DNA of 37,674 nt from Candidatus Zixiibacteriota bacterium (GTDB lineage: Bacteria > Zixibacteria > MSB-5A5 > WJJR01). Shown here in pieces: positions 1-9,094 of the stretch. A program made the position numbers and the translations under genes. Numbering within the stretch: the stretch's first letter is position 1; each line of letters begins with the position of its first letter. The stretch covers positions 1 to 37,674 of the forward strand of contig JACQFV010000005.1 of the NCBI GenBank assembly GCA_016199865.1, written 5' to 3'. Under the pieces are notes generated by a model. It saw nothing but the letters and a program-made list of their open reading frames with translations, made no database searches and had not been told where the DNA came from.

Positions 1-583
1 CATACTCTTCGTTGATGGTCAAAGGCAGAGTGCAGGCCGCCGCGACGATTGACTCGCCGCGGACGATGACGGCTCCATCATGCAAGGGCGAATGCGGCGT
101 GAAGATCGTCACCAGCATCTCGGCCGACAGCCGCGCATCGAGCGCCTTGCCGGTTTCGGCGAAATTGCGCAAGCCGACGTCCCGTTCCAAAACGATCAGC
201 GCTCCCCAGCCCAGTTCAGTCAGGCGGCCGGCGGCGCGCACGATTTGGTCGACGGCGGCGCCCTCCTCCAATTTCAAGAAGACACGGAGTAAACGCCAGT
301 GGCCCATTTGGGCCAATGCTCCGCGCAATTCGGGCTGAAAGACGACCACCAAGACGATAAAGCCCACGGTCGCCAGATTGGTGAAGAGCCACTTGAGCCC
401 CTGCAGTTGAAACCAGAAGGCGAGAAACGACACGATGCCCAACACGATCAACCCTGCGACGATCTGCGCCGAGCGGGTCCCCTTCATCAAGAGAAACAGG
501 CGATAGATGATGTAGCCCACAACCAGAACATCGATCAGATCGATGATCCCGAAATGCAGGAATCCGACGCGGAAAAGTTCCAC
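1..583 (-). CDS. cdaA: Diadenylate cyclase CdaA (C-terminus cut by window edge)
   Basis: Membrane enzyme that makes cyclic di-AMP from two ATP. Reading leftward from a GTG at 583 (GGAG five bases upstream), 194 codons are visible. Three hydrophobic segments lie at about residues 11-31, 39-56 and 64-80, followed by the family's FQPELR stretch and, near residue 169, the catalytic HDGA motif with the LPLT segment behind it. The RHR motif that should follow lies beyond the window edge, so completeness cannot be judged. CdaA proteins are usually near 270 residues. The gene follows folP by 97 bases on the same strand and appears to be the tail of the tilS-hpt-ftsH-folP block, an order seen in several bacterial phyla. 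Family assignment is secure; start choice is likely. Confidence 0.93.
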   Translation of the reverse strand, partial: MELFRVGFLHFGIIDLIDVLVVGYIIYRLFLLMKGTRSAQIVAGLIVLGIVSFLAFWFQLQGLKWLFTNLATVGFIVLVVVFQPELRGALAQMGHWRLLRVFLKLEEGAAVDQIVRAAGRLTELGWGALIVLERDVGLRNFAETGKALDARLSAEMLVTIFTPHSPLHDGAVIVRGESIVAAACTLPLTINEEY

Positions 584-680
584 GATATCTCCGGCGCAAT
601 GACGCCACTCCTTAAGGAATGATACGCACGATGGCGGCGCCGGTCAATCGCGGCAGCCACCGGCGGGGCCAAGTTCAGAA

Positions 681-1514
681 TCAGGAGGAGGAAGGACCCG
701 TGCTGAGAGCCGCCGCGACCGCCAATGCCTGCCGTGTCGGCCCGACGTCGTGGACGCGTACAATGCGCGCCCCCTGCCCGACCGCCCAAATCGCTGCGGC
801 GAGCGAGCCCTCGAGTCGATCGCCGACGGGCGCGCCGGTGATCTGGCCGATGAACGACTTGCGTGAAACACCGACCAGGATCGGATAACCGATGGCGGTC
901 AATTCACGCAATCGGCGCAGGAGCGCCAGATTGTGTTCGAGCGTCTTCCCAAAGCCGATCCCGGGATCGAGTATGATCCGATCCTCCCCGATCCCGCACG
1001 AACGGGCAAACCGGGCCCGCTCGCGGAGAAACAAGGTGGCGTCGGCGACCACATCGGTGTAGACGGGATCCATCTGCATCGTCGCGGGCTTTCCCTGCAT
1101 GTGCATCAGGATCACAACACATCCCTGACGTGCTGCCAACTCGGCCATGGCCGGATCGGCGCGCAACGCGGAAATGTCGTTGATCCAGTTGGCGCCACAG
1201 CCAACGGCGGCGGAGGCGACTTGGGCGCTCGTCGTGTCGACCGAGATGGGGCCACCCCAGAATTCCCGAATGCCACGGATAACGGGTGTCACGCGCCGGA
1301 TTTGCTCTTCAGCGGACACCCCCTCGGCCCCCGGCCGGGAGGATTCCCCGCCAATGTCGATGATGTCGGCTCCCGCCTCGACCATGCCACGCGCGTGGGC
1401 AATCGCGTGTGACGGTTCGAAAAAATGACCGCCATCGGAGAATGAATCCGGTGTCACGTTCAGGACGCCCATGACCCATGGGGGCGCAGACTTCGGCCAA
1501 AGATCGAGTGTCAT
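681..1514 (-). CDS. folP: Dihydropteroate synthase
   Basis: Cytosolic folate-pathway enzyme joining p-aminobenzoate to 6-hydroxymethyl-dihydropterin pyrophosphate. The 277-residue product carries the pterin- and pyrophosphate-binding signatures: NVTPDSFSDGG near residue 20, DIGGESSRPGA near 60, and VSRKSFIG near 220. This length is typical. The reading frame stays open another 35 codons upstream, but that extension has no family similarity and runs through palindromic DNA (1575-1636), so the ATG at 1514 was chosen; its ribosome-binding site is weak. It is separated from ftsH by about 246 bases of repeat-bearing DNA and precedes cdaA. Confidence 0.95.
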   Translation of the reverse strand: MTLDLWPKSAPPWVMGVLNVTPDSFSDGGHFFEPSHAIAHARGMVEAGADIIDIGGESSRPGAEGVSAEEQIRRVTPVIRGIREFWGGPISVDTTSAQVASAAVGCGANWINDISALRADPAMAELAARQGCVVILMHMQGKPATMQMDPVYTDVVADATLFLRERARFARSCGIGEDRIILDPGIGFGKTLEHNLALLRRLRELTAIGYPILVGVSRKSFIGQITGAPVGDRLEGSLAAAIWAVGQGARIVRVHDVGPTRQALAVAAALSTGPSSS

Positions 1515-1574
1515 GCCAGGTACATTGGTGTCTGCCACGGTGGTGGCGCTGAGACTATCCAACAAGAAGAAATT

Positions 1575-1636
1575 GTGGACGCCGGGCGTCCCCGCCCGGC
1601 GCGCACTTTCGGCACGCACGGACGCGTGGCGTCCAC
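1575..1636. repeat. Nested palindromes between ftsH and folP
   Basis: An outer inverted repeat, GTGGACGCC at 1575-1583 and GGCGTCCAC at 1628-1636, encloses a second perfect hairpin at 1580-1601 with arms CGCCGGGCG and CGCCCGGCG around a 4-base loop. It lies in the gap between ftsH and folP and may shape the mRNA of this operon. No T-run follows, so it is not a clear terminator. Confidence 0.7.
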
Positions 1637-1760
1637 TTGTGGTCGAGATGTTCTCGCGCTACTTCTGAGAACCGATGTCATTTCGCTGGGGGCTTTCAGG
1701 GCAGTCAGAGCCCGGAAGACAGACCCCCGGAATACCCCACGTTGTGGGAACGACGCACGA

Positions 1761-3815
1761 TCACGCCGGGGATGCGCCGGGAGCGATTTCTCCCAGCCGC
1801 TCGCCGCCAACGGCCCGAGCGGGGGCGGGCTTGGCCACAATAACGGGCGTAGGTTCGGCGGGGGGCGGGGTCGATTCACGTATGGGACTCAATTCCTCGC
1901 CGCGTAGGATCACGTCGATCTGATCGCCGTCCAAGATCTCACGTTCCAGGAGCGCCTTGGCCACGGCGTGCAGTTGATGGAGATTCTCCGAGAGCAGTTG
2001 CGTCGCTTTCGCCTCGGCTTCGGCGAGAATGCGCTTGACCTCATCGTCGATCTTCTGGGCGGTGCGTTCGGAGTAGTCACGGTGCCGCGCGATCTCCCGT
2101 CCCAGAAAAATCTCCTCCTGCTTCTTGCCGAAGGTCATGGCGCCGAGCGCGTCGGACATCCCCCACTCGCAGACCATCTTGTGCGCCAGCGCCGTGGCGC
2201 GCTCCAGATCGTTGCCGGCACCGGTGGTATACTGGTTGAACACGAGTTTTTCCGCGACTCTCCCACCCATCGTGTACATCAGACGCGCCTCCAGATATTC
2301 CTTGGAGTGGGTGTGCCGCTCATCGATCGGCAGGAAGTGAGTGACACCGAGAGCCATGCCCCGCGGGATGATCGTGACTTTGTGGACCGGGTCGGTATTC
2401 GGCGTCAGCTTGCCCACCAGCGCGTGACCGGCTTCATGGTAGGCGGTGGTCTTTTTCTCCTCCGGGGTGATCACCAAGGACCGCCGTTCGGTTCCCATCA
2501 TCACCTTATCCTTGGCGTTTTCAAAATCCTCCATCTCGACCTTGTCGCGGTTGCGCCGCGCCGCCAAGAGCGCCGCCTCATTGACCAGATTGGCGATGTC
2601 GGCGCCGGAGAGCCCCGGCGTGCCCCGCGCCAGAACCTTTAAGTCGACGTTGGCCGACAACGCGATCTTGCGGGTGTGCACTTTCAAGATGCCTTCGCGT
2701 CCGCGGACGTCGGGGGCATCGACCACCACCTGACGGTCAAAGCGGCCGGGACGCAACAGCGCGGGATCGAGAACATCGGGACGGTTGGTGGCCGCCAGGA
2801 GTATGACCCCTTCGTTGGATTCAAAGCCGTCCATCTCCACCAGCAATTGGTTCAAGGTCTGCTCACGTTCGTCATGGCCGCCGCCCAAGCCCGCCCCCCG
2901 GTGCCGTCCCACGGCGTCGATTTCATCGATGAAGATGATGCACGGCGCGGACCGTTTCCCCTGCTCGAACAAATCGCGAACCCGCGAGGCGCCCACGCCA
3001 ACGAACATCTCCACGAAATCGGAGCCGGACATGGAGAAGAAGGGGACTGAGGCCTCGCCGGCAACGGCGCGCGCCAGAAGCGTCTTGCCGGTGCCGGGCG
3101 GGCCGAGCAGGAGCACGCCCTTCGGAATCTTGCCGCCCAAACGCTGGAACCGACCGGGGTCGCGGAGAAAATCGATGACTTCCTCCAATTCCGCCTTCGC
3201 CTCCTCGGCCCCGGCCACGTCGCTGAAGGTGACCTTCGGACGGTCCTCAGTCAGCACGCGGGCGCGGCTCTTGCCGAAGGAAAAAATCCCCTTCGGCCCG
3301 GATTGCATCTGTCGGAACATGAACAGCCAGAAGAAAACGAGGATCAGCACCCACGGGGCGAAACCCAACAGCAGGCTGGTCCAATTGAGCCCCTCTTCTT
3401 CGGCTTTGATCTGGACTTTTTTCGTCTCCAGACGCGCCACCAGGGCCTGAGTGTCGGTCATGGGCAACAGTACCCGGAACTCCTTGACCTTGTTGGTGCG
3501 ATTGTTGTCGGTCTTCAAGACGTCGACTTTGAATTCGCCGGTTATGTGATGTTCGACAACCGTCACCGACACGACGTTGTCGGCGTCCAATTGTTCGAGG
3601 AATTCGCTGTAGGTGAAATCGGCGCCCTTCTGCCGGCCGAAACTGTAGTAGTTGACCAACAGCGCCGAGAGCGTGATCAACGCCACCCAGAAAATGAGCG
3701 TGCGCGACGACCGTTTCCATGAAAACGGCGGCCGCCCGCCGGGATCGGTCGACCCGCGCGGCGGACGCCCCTTCGGCGGGACATGATCGGAGTGTGGGGC
3801 GGTTGGTTCAGCCAC
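1761..3815 (-). CDS. ftsH: ATP-dependent zinc metalloprotease FtsH
   Basis: Membrane-bound AAA+ protease that degrades misfolded and regulatory membrane and cytosolic proteins. The 684-residue product has two membrane helices (about 38-57 and 148-167) flanking a periplasmic domain, Walker A GPPGTGKT at 238-245, Walker B FIDEID at 295-300, the second-region-of-homology arginines near 355-360, and the zinc motif HEAGH at 460-464. Residues 1-35 are a Pro/Gly-rich cytosolic tail and the C-terminus ends in a Pro/Ala-rich tail. It starts at GTG 3815, overlapping the last 8 bases of hpt, with GAGGAG about eleven bases upstream. Translational coupling with hpt is likely. All key motifs are intact. 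Confidence 0.98.
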   Translation of the reverse strand: MAEPTAPHSDHVPPKGRPPRGSTDPGGRPPFSWKRSSRTLIFWVALITLSALLVNYYSFGRQKGADFTYSEFLEQLDADNVVSVTVVEHHITGEFKVDVLKTDNNRTNKVKEFRVLLPMTDTQALVARLETKKVQIKAEEEGLNWTSLLLGFAPWVLILVFFWLFMFRQMQSGPKGIFSFGKSRARVLTEDRPKVTFSDVAGAEEAKAELEEVIDFLRDPGRFQRLGGKIPKGVLLLGPPGTGKTLLARAVAGEASVPFFSMSGSDFVEMFVGVGASRVRDLFEQGKRSAPCIIFIDEIDAVGRHRGAGLGGGHDEREQTLNQLLVEMDGFESNEGVILLAATNRPDVLDPALLRPGRFDRQVVVDAPDVRGREGILKVHTRKIALSANVDLKVLARGTPGLSGADIANLVNEAALLAARRNRDKVEMEDFENAKDKVMMGTERRSLVITPEEKKTTAYHEAGHALVGKLTPNTDPVHKVTIIPRGMALGVTHFLPIDERHTHSKEYLEARLMYTMGGRVAEKLVFNQYTTGAGNDLERATALAHKMVCEWGMSDALGAMTFGKKQEEIFLGREIARHRDYSERTAQKIDDEVKRILAEAEAKATQLLSENLHQLHAVAKALLEREILDGDQIDVILRGEELSPIRESTPPPAEPTPVIVAKPAPARAVGGERLGEIAPGASPA

Positions 3816-4398
3816 GGGCTTGGGTCTCCTCGTCCTGATTGGGATCCAACTGGGCGATGTACGGCAGGTGACGGTACCGTTCCGCCAGATCCAATCCGTA
3901 TCCTACGACAAATCCCCGTCCAATCTGAAATCCCACGTATTCTATCGGCAGGTCCGCCTCCGGTCGCACACGCTTGTCCAGGAGAGCGACAACGGCCAGT
4001 CGCCGCGGCTGCCGTGCCATGAGCAGACGGCGGATGTAACTCACCGTGGTCCCCGAATCGACGATGTCCTCCACCACAATGACCGACCGCCCGGTAATGT
4101 TTACGCTCAAATCCTTCAAAAGTCGCACCGATCCCGACGGTGAGGTTCCGGCGCCATACGCGGCGAGGGCCATGAAATCGATGTGGTGAGCAGCCTGCAT
4201 CGCCCGGCACAAATCGGCCACAAAGATGAAACTTCCCTTGAGCATCCCGATCAGGACGGGTGTGTCCTCGGCAAAATCCAAGTCGATCTGCCGCGCCAGT
4301 TCCTGCACGCGGATGCGGATTTGCTCGGCGGAGATCAAGACTTCCATCTTCGGAACCTGCCGCTCCGTCATGACCGCGGCCGTGGCGTCACCGTTCAT
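3808..4398 (-). CDS. hpt: Hypoxanthine phosphoribosyltransferase
   Basis: Purine salvage enzyme making IMP or GMP from hypoxanthine or guanine and PRPP in the cytosol. The 196-residue protein has the PRPP-binding signature [11 protein letters not shown] near residue 110, the GMLKGSFIF loop near 50 and the C-terminal [11 protein letters not shown] segment. About 17 N-terminal residues precede the usual start; the ATG at 4398 is supported by a purine-rich ribosome-binding site (GGGAGGGGAG) and by a 4-base ATGA overlap with the stop of the tilS C-terminal frame. The next gene, ftsH, overlaps its end. The tilS-hpt-ftsH order is conserved in many bacteria. Confidence 0.97.
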   Translation of the reverse strand: MNGDATAAVMTERQVPKMEVLISAEQIRIRVQELARQIDLDFAEDTPVLIGMLKGSFIFVADLCRAMQAAHHIDFMALAAYGAGTSPSGSVRLLKDLSVNITGRSVIVVEDIVDSGTTVSYIRRLLMARQPRRLAVVALLDKRVRPEADLPIEYVGFQIGRGFVVGYGLDLAERYRHLPYIAQLDPNQDEETQARG

Positions 4399-5775
4399 CT
4401 CCCCTCCCTTACCACCTGCGCCACCAAAACCCGGCGCGTTCGTGCGGTGATCTTCGCCCGTTCGGCGATCGGATGACCAATCGGCCAGAGGATGCCCGCT
4501 TCGTCGGTCAGAACGGGCACATCCGGCCGTTCAAAGACAGGCACGCCGCGGTCCGCCAGAAGGTCGGCCAGCTTCTTGGAGCCGTTCAAGCCAATCGGAC
4601 GATACCGATCTCCGGCCTCAGGGCTCCGCAGGGACAACTGCCCCCGTAGATGATCGCAATCGAACTGGGCGCAGACTCGATCATTTCCTGACAGCGGCGC
4701 CGCCGTTTCACGCACTTGAGTTTTCAAATGCACGGCTCCGGGCGCTGCGATCTCGCCGTCGCGGGGAATCTTCACTGCCGGCCGCCGGGGTAAACGAGCC
4801 ACGCCACGCCGGGCGACGGCAATCTCACCTTTGGAGCGGATGATCACCAGTTCCCCCTGCTCGACCGTGCCGCTGGCCTGCCCGTCAGATCCCGAACGCA
4901 ACTGAGTGAACCGCTCGACGGTGCCGGGCCGGGGGACCATTTCCAAACCCACCCGTTCCATGAGGTCACGCAGCACGAACGGATCGAGCGCTGCATCATA
5001 CCGCCTGAGCGCCCCGACTTCAAGCGTCAAGCGGGCCGACCCGCTGGCGCGGATGGCCGTCTGAATTGTCCGGTGTGCCCGACGGCGGAGATACTCGTGT
5101 TGCCGCCAGAGTTGTTCACCCATTCGCGCCAGGCCCTCGACCGCGGCCGGATTGATCTGGCTCCACTGCGGCAGGATGGTGGCCCGGATACGATTGCGCT
5201 GATATCGGGTGGAGCCATTGGACGAATCCGTGCGGTAGGGAAGATCGTGTGAGTCGAGAAAGCGCAGAATAAGAATCGTTCAGCTGATGCGCCGTGGCAA
5301 TCCAGTCATACCCGTGCCTGTCGGCGAGGCGGTCAAAGAATTCGTAGCGCGCCCGTCGTGCCCACGATTGCAGATTGAATCCAGTCCCCTTCTCCATGTG
5401 TGCCATGCGACGGCTGTGGAAGCGAACACCCCAACGCCGGGCCAGACCTCGGGCGAATGCGTGGTCGCCTTCCGATTCGGCGCCGCGCAGGCCATAGTTG
5501 ACGTGCGCCGCCCCGATCGTCCAACGGTGTTGCCTGGCCAGCCCGGCCAGAATGGCCAGCAGTGCCACCGAGTCGGGCCCGCCGGAGAGCGCTACCAGAA
5601 CATGCGCGCCACGTCGCGGCCGCCCGTAGCGGGAGAAATAGCGCTCCACCAACGTCACGATGGGCATGTCCACGGGGGAAGACACGGCCGCGCGCACATC
5701 CGCCAACGAAGGGATGAATGGCCGCGCCGGACGAGCGCTTGACCTGTGGCCCGAAGCCGGTTGGGAGGATTTCAT
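4395..5775 (-). pseudogene. tilS: tRNA(Ile)-lysidine synthase with internal deletion and frame change
   Basis: TilS converts the CAU-anticodon cytidine of tRNA-Ile2 to lysidine, which is normally essential for reading AUA. The N-terminal frame (ATG 5775, ATGA overlap with the phosphatase stop) holds the P-loop SGGPDS and runs to IATAHQLND. It then becomes meaningless and stops at 5116. The next recognisable TilS sequence, RFLDSHDLPYR then DSSN and RYQRNRIR, is in another frame starting at about 5270 and stays open to 4395. Roughly 40-45 conserved codons (the DQxET / LLRG / GLAGM / RPLL region) are missing at the junction 5265-5281, and the missing length is not a multiple of three. The C-terminal frame has an in-frame ATG at 5123 overlapping the early stop, so a C-terminal fragment could be made. 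Either a true lesion or an assembly error. Confidence 0.88.
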
Positions 5776-7610
5776 CGCACGCACACCACCAGCATGGTCA
5801 CATCATCGACCGGCGCGTTTGGATCGGCGAACTCCTGCAGGGACGTGCGCACGGCGCTCACGATCTGCTCGGCCGATTGACTGGAATTGGCTCTCACCAG
5901 ATCGGTCAGCCGCGTCATGTCGTACATGCTGCCGTCCTTGCCGACCATCTCGGTAACACCATCGGTGTAGAGCAAAATCACGTCACCGGGCGACAGCCCG
6001 ATCGCCCGCTCCTCGAAAATCGAATTTTCGAACAAGCCCAGCGCCGTGCCCCCCTCTTTCAAGAAGAGGATCGTGCCGTCGGCGCGGCGCAGAATCCCCG
6101 GCGGATGGCCGGCATTGGAAAACGTGAAGATGCGGTTCTTCGTGTCCAGGACACCATAGATCGCCGTGACGAACCGGGCCTGATCATTGCGCTCGCAGAG
6201 GAGCCGGTTCACCTTTTGCATGATGCTGCGCAGGGCGTAGTTGTTGCGAATCTCGGCGATGAGCGAGGCGCGGAAGGAGGCCATGATGAGCGACGCCGGA
6301 ATTCCCTTGCCCGCCACGTCGGCGATGGCGATGCCGATCTGACCGTCGATGATGTCGATGAAATCGTAATAGTCGCCGCCAACCTCGGCCGACGGGATGT
6401 TGACCCCGGCGATGTCGAACCCGGCGATTTTCGGGCTGGCGCCGGGCAGGAAGGTCGTCTGGATCTGCCGGGCGACCTCCAATTCCCCCTTGATGCGCCT
6501 CTGCTCCAACACGGCCGCGTGGATGCGGGCGCGTTCCAGGGCCACACCGGCGTGCTGGGCGAAGGCCGAGACCAGATCCATATCCGCCTCAAAAAACCCA
6601 CTGACAAGGTCTCGTTCGATGTTCAGTACGCCCATCAGGCGGTCGCCGGCAAAAATCGGCACGACCATCTCGGAGCGCGTCAGCTCGCGGGCCTTGGCAT
6701 AACGGGCATCCTGCCGGACGTCATCGACGATCAACGGCTTGCCGTTGGCGGCCACCCACCCCACCAGACCCCGCCGCGCCTTGTTCTCGAGAGGTGACGC
6801 CCCCGTCTCCTTTTCCGGGGCGTAGCCCCGGTCGACGATCCGTTCCACGCGGCCATCCCTGCCGACCAGAAAGATCCCGCCGGCGTTGTAGGGGACCACT
6901 TTCTGGAGGGAATCGAGGATGGCGTCGAGAACTTCGTCAAGGTCCAAAGTCGACAGGAGCATCCGGCCGGCTTCCACGAGCATCTGGTTTTCGAGAGACT
7001 GCCTCTCCGTCTGGCGATAAAGCAAGGCATTGTCCAGCGCGACCGCCGCCTGTTCGGCCAGAGGTACCAGAAGCGTTTGGTTGCGCACTCCCGAATGGGT
7101 GGCGCTGGTCAGAACTCCGATTGCCCCCATGGTGCGGGCCCGATGAACCAGAGGCACCCACCGCTCCGCGGTGGCGCCACGGTCGCCGACGGCTTGTGCG
7201 ATGGCCTCTTCGACGGCGGGCAGCGTGTTCGAAAATGACCCCGTGCTCAAGGGACGCCCTTCCAGCCAGTGGATGAAGGTGCGGCCGACCGATGATGGCA
7301 GGTCCACGGGAGCATCGGTGTCCCGGAGCCACATTTTGAAAATGACCGGATGGTGCGTGCGCGGACGGTGCAGAAGAAGTATGGCCCCTTCCGATTCCGT
7401 CAGGGTCGCCACCGTCCTGACGACAATCTCGTAAAGCTCCCCCAGACGCAGGGTTGCGTGCATGGCGCGCGCCGCGCCGGCCAACGGTTCCGCCTCCGAG
7501 TGACTGACCCGCCCGGAGCCGCCATCTTGGCCGTTCGGCGAGTCCGGTTTGGGATTCTCGCGGTTCACTCGGACCGGTTCCTTGGATGTCGTCTGAGTCA
7601 GCGTGTTCAT
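5772..7610 (-). CDS. GAF-GAF-SpoIIE (PPM-type) serine phosphatase, RsbU-like
   Basis: Predicted soluble signalling phosphatase acting on a phosphoserine partner, probably an anti-sigma-factor antagonist. The 612-residue product has two GAF sensor domains (about 45-200 and 210-365), a short helical linker ending in the ARQIQ segment, and a PP2C/SpoIIE catalytic domain (about 385-612) with metal-binding GGDYYDF, IADVAGKG, the SNAGHPP motif, LLYTDGVTE and VDDVTMLVV. No membrane segment is seen. The start is the ATG at 7610 with GGGG eight bases upstream; a GTG two codons earlier is possible. Its stop overlaps tilS by 4 bases, so it heads the tilS-hpt-ftsH operon. No anti-sigma or STAS partner lies in the window. 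Confidence 0.92.
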   Translation of the reverse strand: MNTLTQTTSKEPVRVNRENPKPDSPNGQDGGSGRVSHSEAEPLAGAARAMHATLRLGELYEIVVRTVATLTESEGAILLLHRPRTHHPVIFKMWLRDTDAPVDLPSSVGRTFIHWLEGRPLSTGSFSNTLPAVEEAIAQAVGDRGATAERWVPLVHRARTMGAIGVLTSATHSGVRNQTLLVPLAEQAAVALDNALLYRQTERQSLENQMLVEAGRMLLSTLDLDEVLDAILDSLQKVVPYNAGGIFLVGRDGRVERIVDRGYAPEKETGASPLENKARRGLVGWVAANGKPLIVDDVRQDARYAKARELTRSEMVVPIFAGDRLMGVLNIERDLVSGFFEADMDLVSAFAQHAGVALERARIHAAVLEQRRIKGELEVARQIQTTFLPGASPKIAGFDIAGVNIPSAEVGGDYYDFIDIIDGQIGIAIADVAGKGIPASLIMASFRASLIAEIRNNYALRSIMQKVNRLLCERNDQARFVTAIYGVLDTKNRIFTFSNAGHPPGILRRADGTILFLKEGGTALGLFENSIFEERAIGLSPGDVILLYTDGVTEMVGKDGSMYDMTRLTDLVRANSSQSAEQIVSAVRTSLQEFADPNAPVDDVTMLVVCVR

Positions 7611-7703
7611 CGGCACAACCCCAGCAGGTCGATTTTACGTCAAACCCACCCTGTGTGTCGCAAAAGACAAAATACGTGCAAAGATTGATTTTGTGCGGAA
7701 AAT

Positions 7704-7719
7704 GTCCCCCTACGGGGAC
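7704..7719 (-). terminator. Short hairpin over the CPBP stop codon
   Basis: A 6-bp-stem hairpin (arms GTCCCC and GGGGAC) spans the stop codon of the CPBP protease gene and is followed on the minus strand by ATTTTCC. It could be a weak terminator or attenuator ahead of the phosphatase operon. The T-tract is short, so termination would be partial at best. Confidence 0.35.
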
Positions 7720-8603
7720 TCAGGCGGGGTTGGATCGGCCCACCGATCGATGGTATTCGCTTGTGGCGCTGGGGGATCAGTCCGGAGACGGTGGATGCGC
7801 CAAATGGCGATCACGAGGAACACTCCGGCCGGCAATGTCGCATACCACGGGAGAAATTCCAGCGGCCGTTCCCACTGCGCCGGGCTCTGGAACGCGAAGA
7901 CGACCAGCGCCAGGGCGTTGTTCAGGACGTGCACCAGAATCGCGGGCCAGATCGACGATGTTCGCTCGGTCAGGTATCCCAAGAGGCACCCGAATCCCCA
8001 CAGACCGAGAAAATTCCATGGGTTCAGGTGGAGAATGGCGAACAAAAACCCCGTCCAGATGATGGCCTGTTTGGGACCGAACGATCGGCGCAGACCGGTC
8101 TGGACCAGACCACGAAAGGTGATCTCTTCACACACGCCGGGAATGATCGCCGCCACCAACACGAATAGGAGCCACTCCCAGGGCGAATCCGCCGCCAGAT
8201 AATGCCGATAGAATTCGAATTGTGACGACGGGATCGGCCATAAACGGTCGAGCAGCACCGGCAGATTGGACTCGGTCACCGCAAAGGCGAAGACGGCCAC
8301 GATCGACCATACCCAAAATTCGGGGGGCACGCGTGGCGGTGAAAGCCAGCGTGACCAGCCGGTGTCGAACAGGCGGCTGACCAGATACGGCGCCAGGGCA
8401 AATCCGGCGATTTCCGCCACGACCACGGAACCATAGAATTTCAACAGCGGCAGAAGCACGATTCCCAAGAGGAGCGAACAGAGCGCGGCAAAGACAAAAA
8501 ACAGGATCGCCCGTCCACCGTCCCATAGCCGCCTGCTCCCGTGATGCTGGGGCTCAACGGGCGCAGGATGAATTTCATCCGGCTCTGGCGAGAATGGCTC
8601 CAT
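7710..8603 (-). CDS. CPBP-family intramembrane glutamic endopeptidase
   Basis: Polytopic membrane protein of the CAAX-processing/Rce1-related CPBP (ABI) family, predicted to cleave substrates within the membrane. The 297-residue sequence has several hydrophobic helices and the family signatures in order: EEITFRG (catalytic Glu pair and Arg), FAILHLNPWNF with its conserved His, and HVLNN near the C-terminus. About 30 N-terminal residues are hydrophilic and Pro/His-rich. It lies on the same strand as the phosphatase operon, 100 bases upstream. The substrate cannot be inferred; bacterial members act in bacteriocin self-immunity, peptide maturation or unknown roles. Confidence 0.9.
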   Translation of the reverse strand: MEPFSPEPDEIHPAPVEPQHHGSRRLWDGGRAILFFVFAALCSLLLGIVLLPLLKFYGSVVVAEIAGFALAPYLVSRLFDTGWSRWLSPPRVPPEFWVWSIVAVFAFAVTESNLPVLLDRLWPIPSSQFEFYRHYLAADSPWEWLLFVLVAAIIPGVCEEITFRGLVQTGLRRSFGPKQAIIWTGFLFAILHLNPWNFLGLWGFGCLLGYLTERTSSIWPAILVHVLNNALALVVFAFQSPAQWERPLEFLPWYATLPAGVFLVIAIWRIHRLRTDPPAPQANTIDRWADPTPPESP

Positions 8604-9094
8604 GCCGTGTCCGGGGGCGCCGCAATCAATCGACTTCTCTACGACCGCAACACAATCTCGATCCGTTCATTTAATCGGACAAGCGGTACCTCAATCCGAT
8701 GGCGTCTGTGCCTTCCTGTACTTCGGCGCGACGACCACATAAAGGAGGGAACCCCGGGTCGAGGGCGGCGACCCGGGGTTGAGGGAGGAGTTACATCGAG
8801 ATGGTTTGGGTCTCGGGGTCTTCTGGGTCAGGGCCGGGCCGCGTGCGAGGCGCTTGCCTTCGAATCCGCGGCCAGTGGCCACGATCTGGAGCAGGGCAAA
8901 TGTGCGGCCAGACTACAGGGAATCCATCGGCGCGGCGCTCACACCTTGTGGCGCAAGCAGTTGGCCACGTGTGCGAAACGTGAACAGAGGTGAAGGAGTT
9001 GAACAGTCGACAATTGACGGGTCAAAATCCATAGGCCCCGCCCCATACAGGATGGGAGGTGGACGGAACGGCTGGGTTTAGGCCGAAGTGACGG
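8604..9094. other. 491-base stretch without a convincing gene
   Basis: The gap between the CPBP gene and the CoA-transferase gene holds a strong hairpin (8750-8780) and no frame with recognisable protein similarity. A 63-codon minus-strand frame (8882-8691, GTG start) exists but lacks a ribosome-binding site and a homologue I know. A small palindrome TTGAC-GG-GTCAA occurs near 9013-9035. A promoter for the CPBP gene may lie here, but no good -35/-10 pair is evident. Confidence 0.5.
8750..8780 (-). terminator. 12-bp perfect hairpin, possible terminator
   Basis: Arms AACCCCGGGTCG and CGACCCGGGGTT pair perfectly around a 7-base loop. It lies about 300 bases downstream of the CoA-transferase stop on the minus strand. 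The following minus-strand sequence, CCCTCCTTTATG, is only modestly T-rich, so it may instead be an intergenic palindromic repeat. Confidence 0.4.

Noticed and set aside
8691-8882. 63-codon minus-strand frame in the 8.6-9.1 kb gap
   Set aside because: GTG start without ribosome-binding site, a stop directly upstream, and the frame runs through the hairpin; too weak to call a gene.
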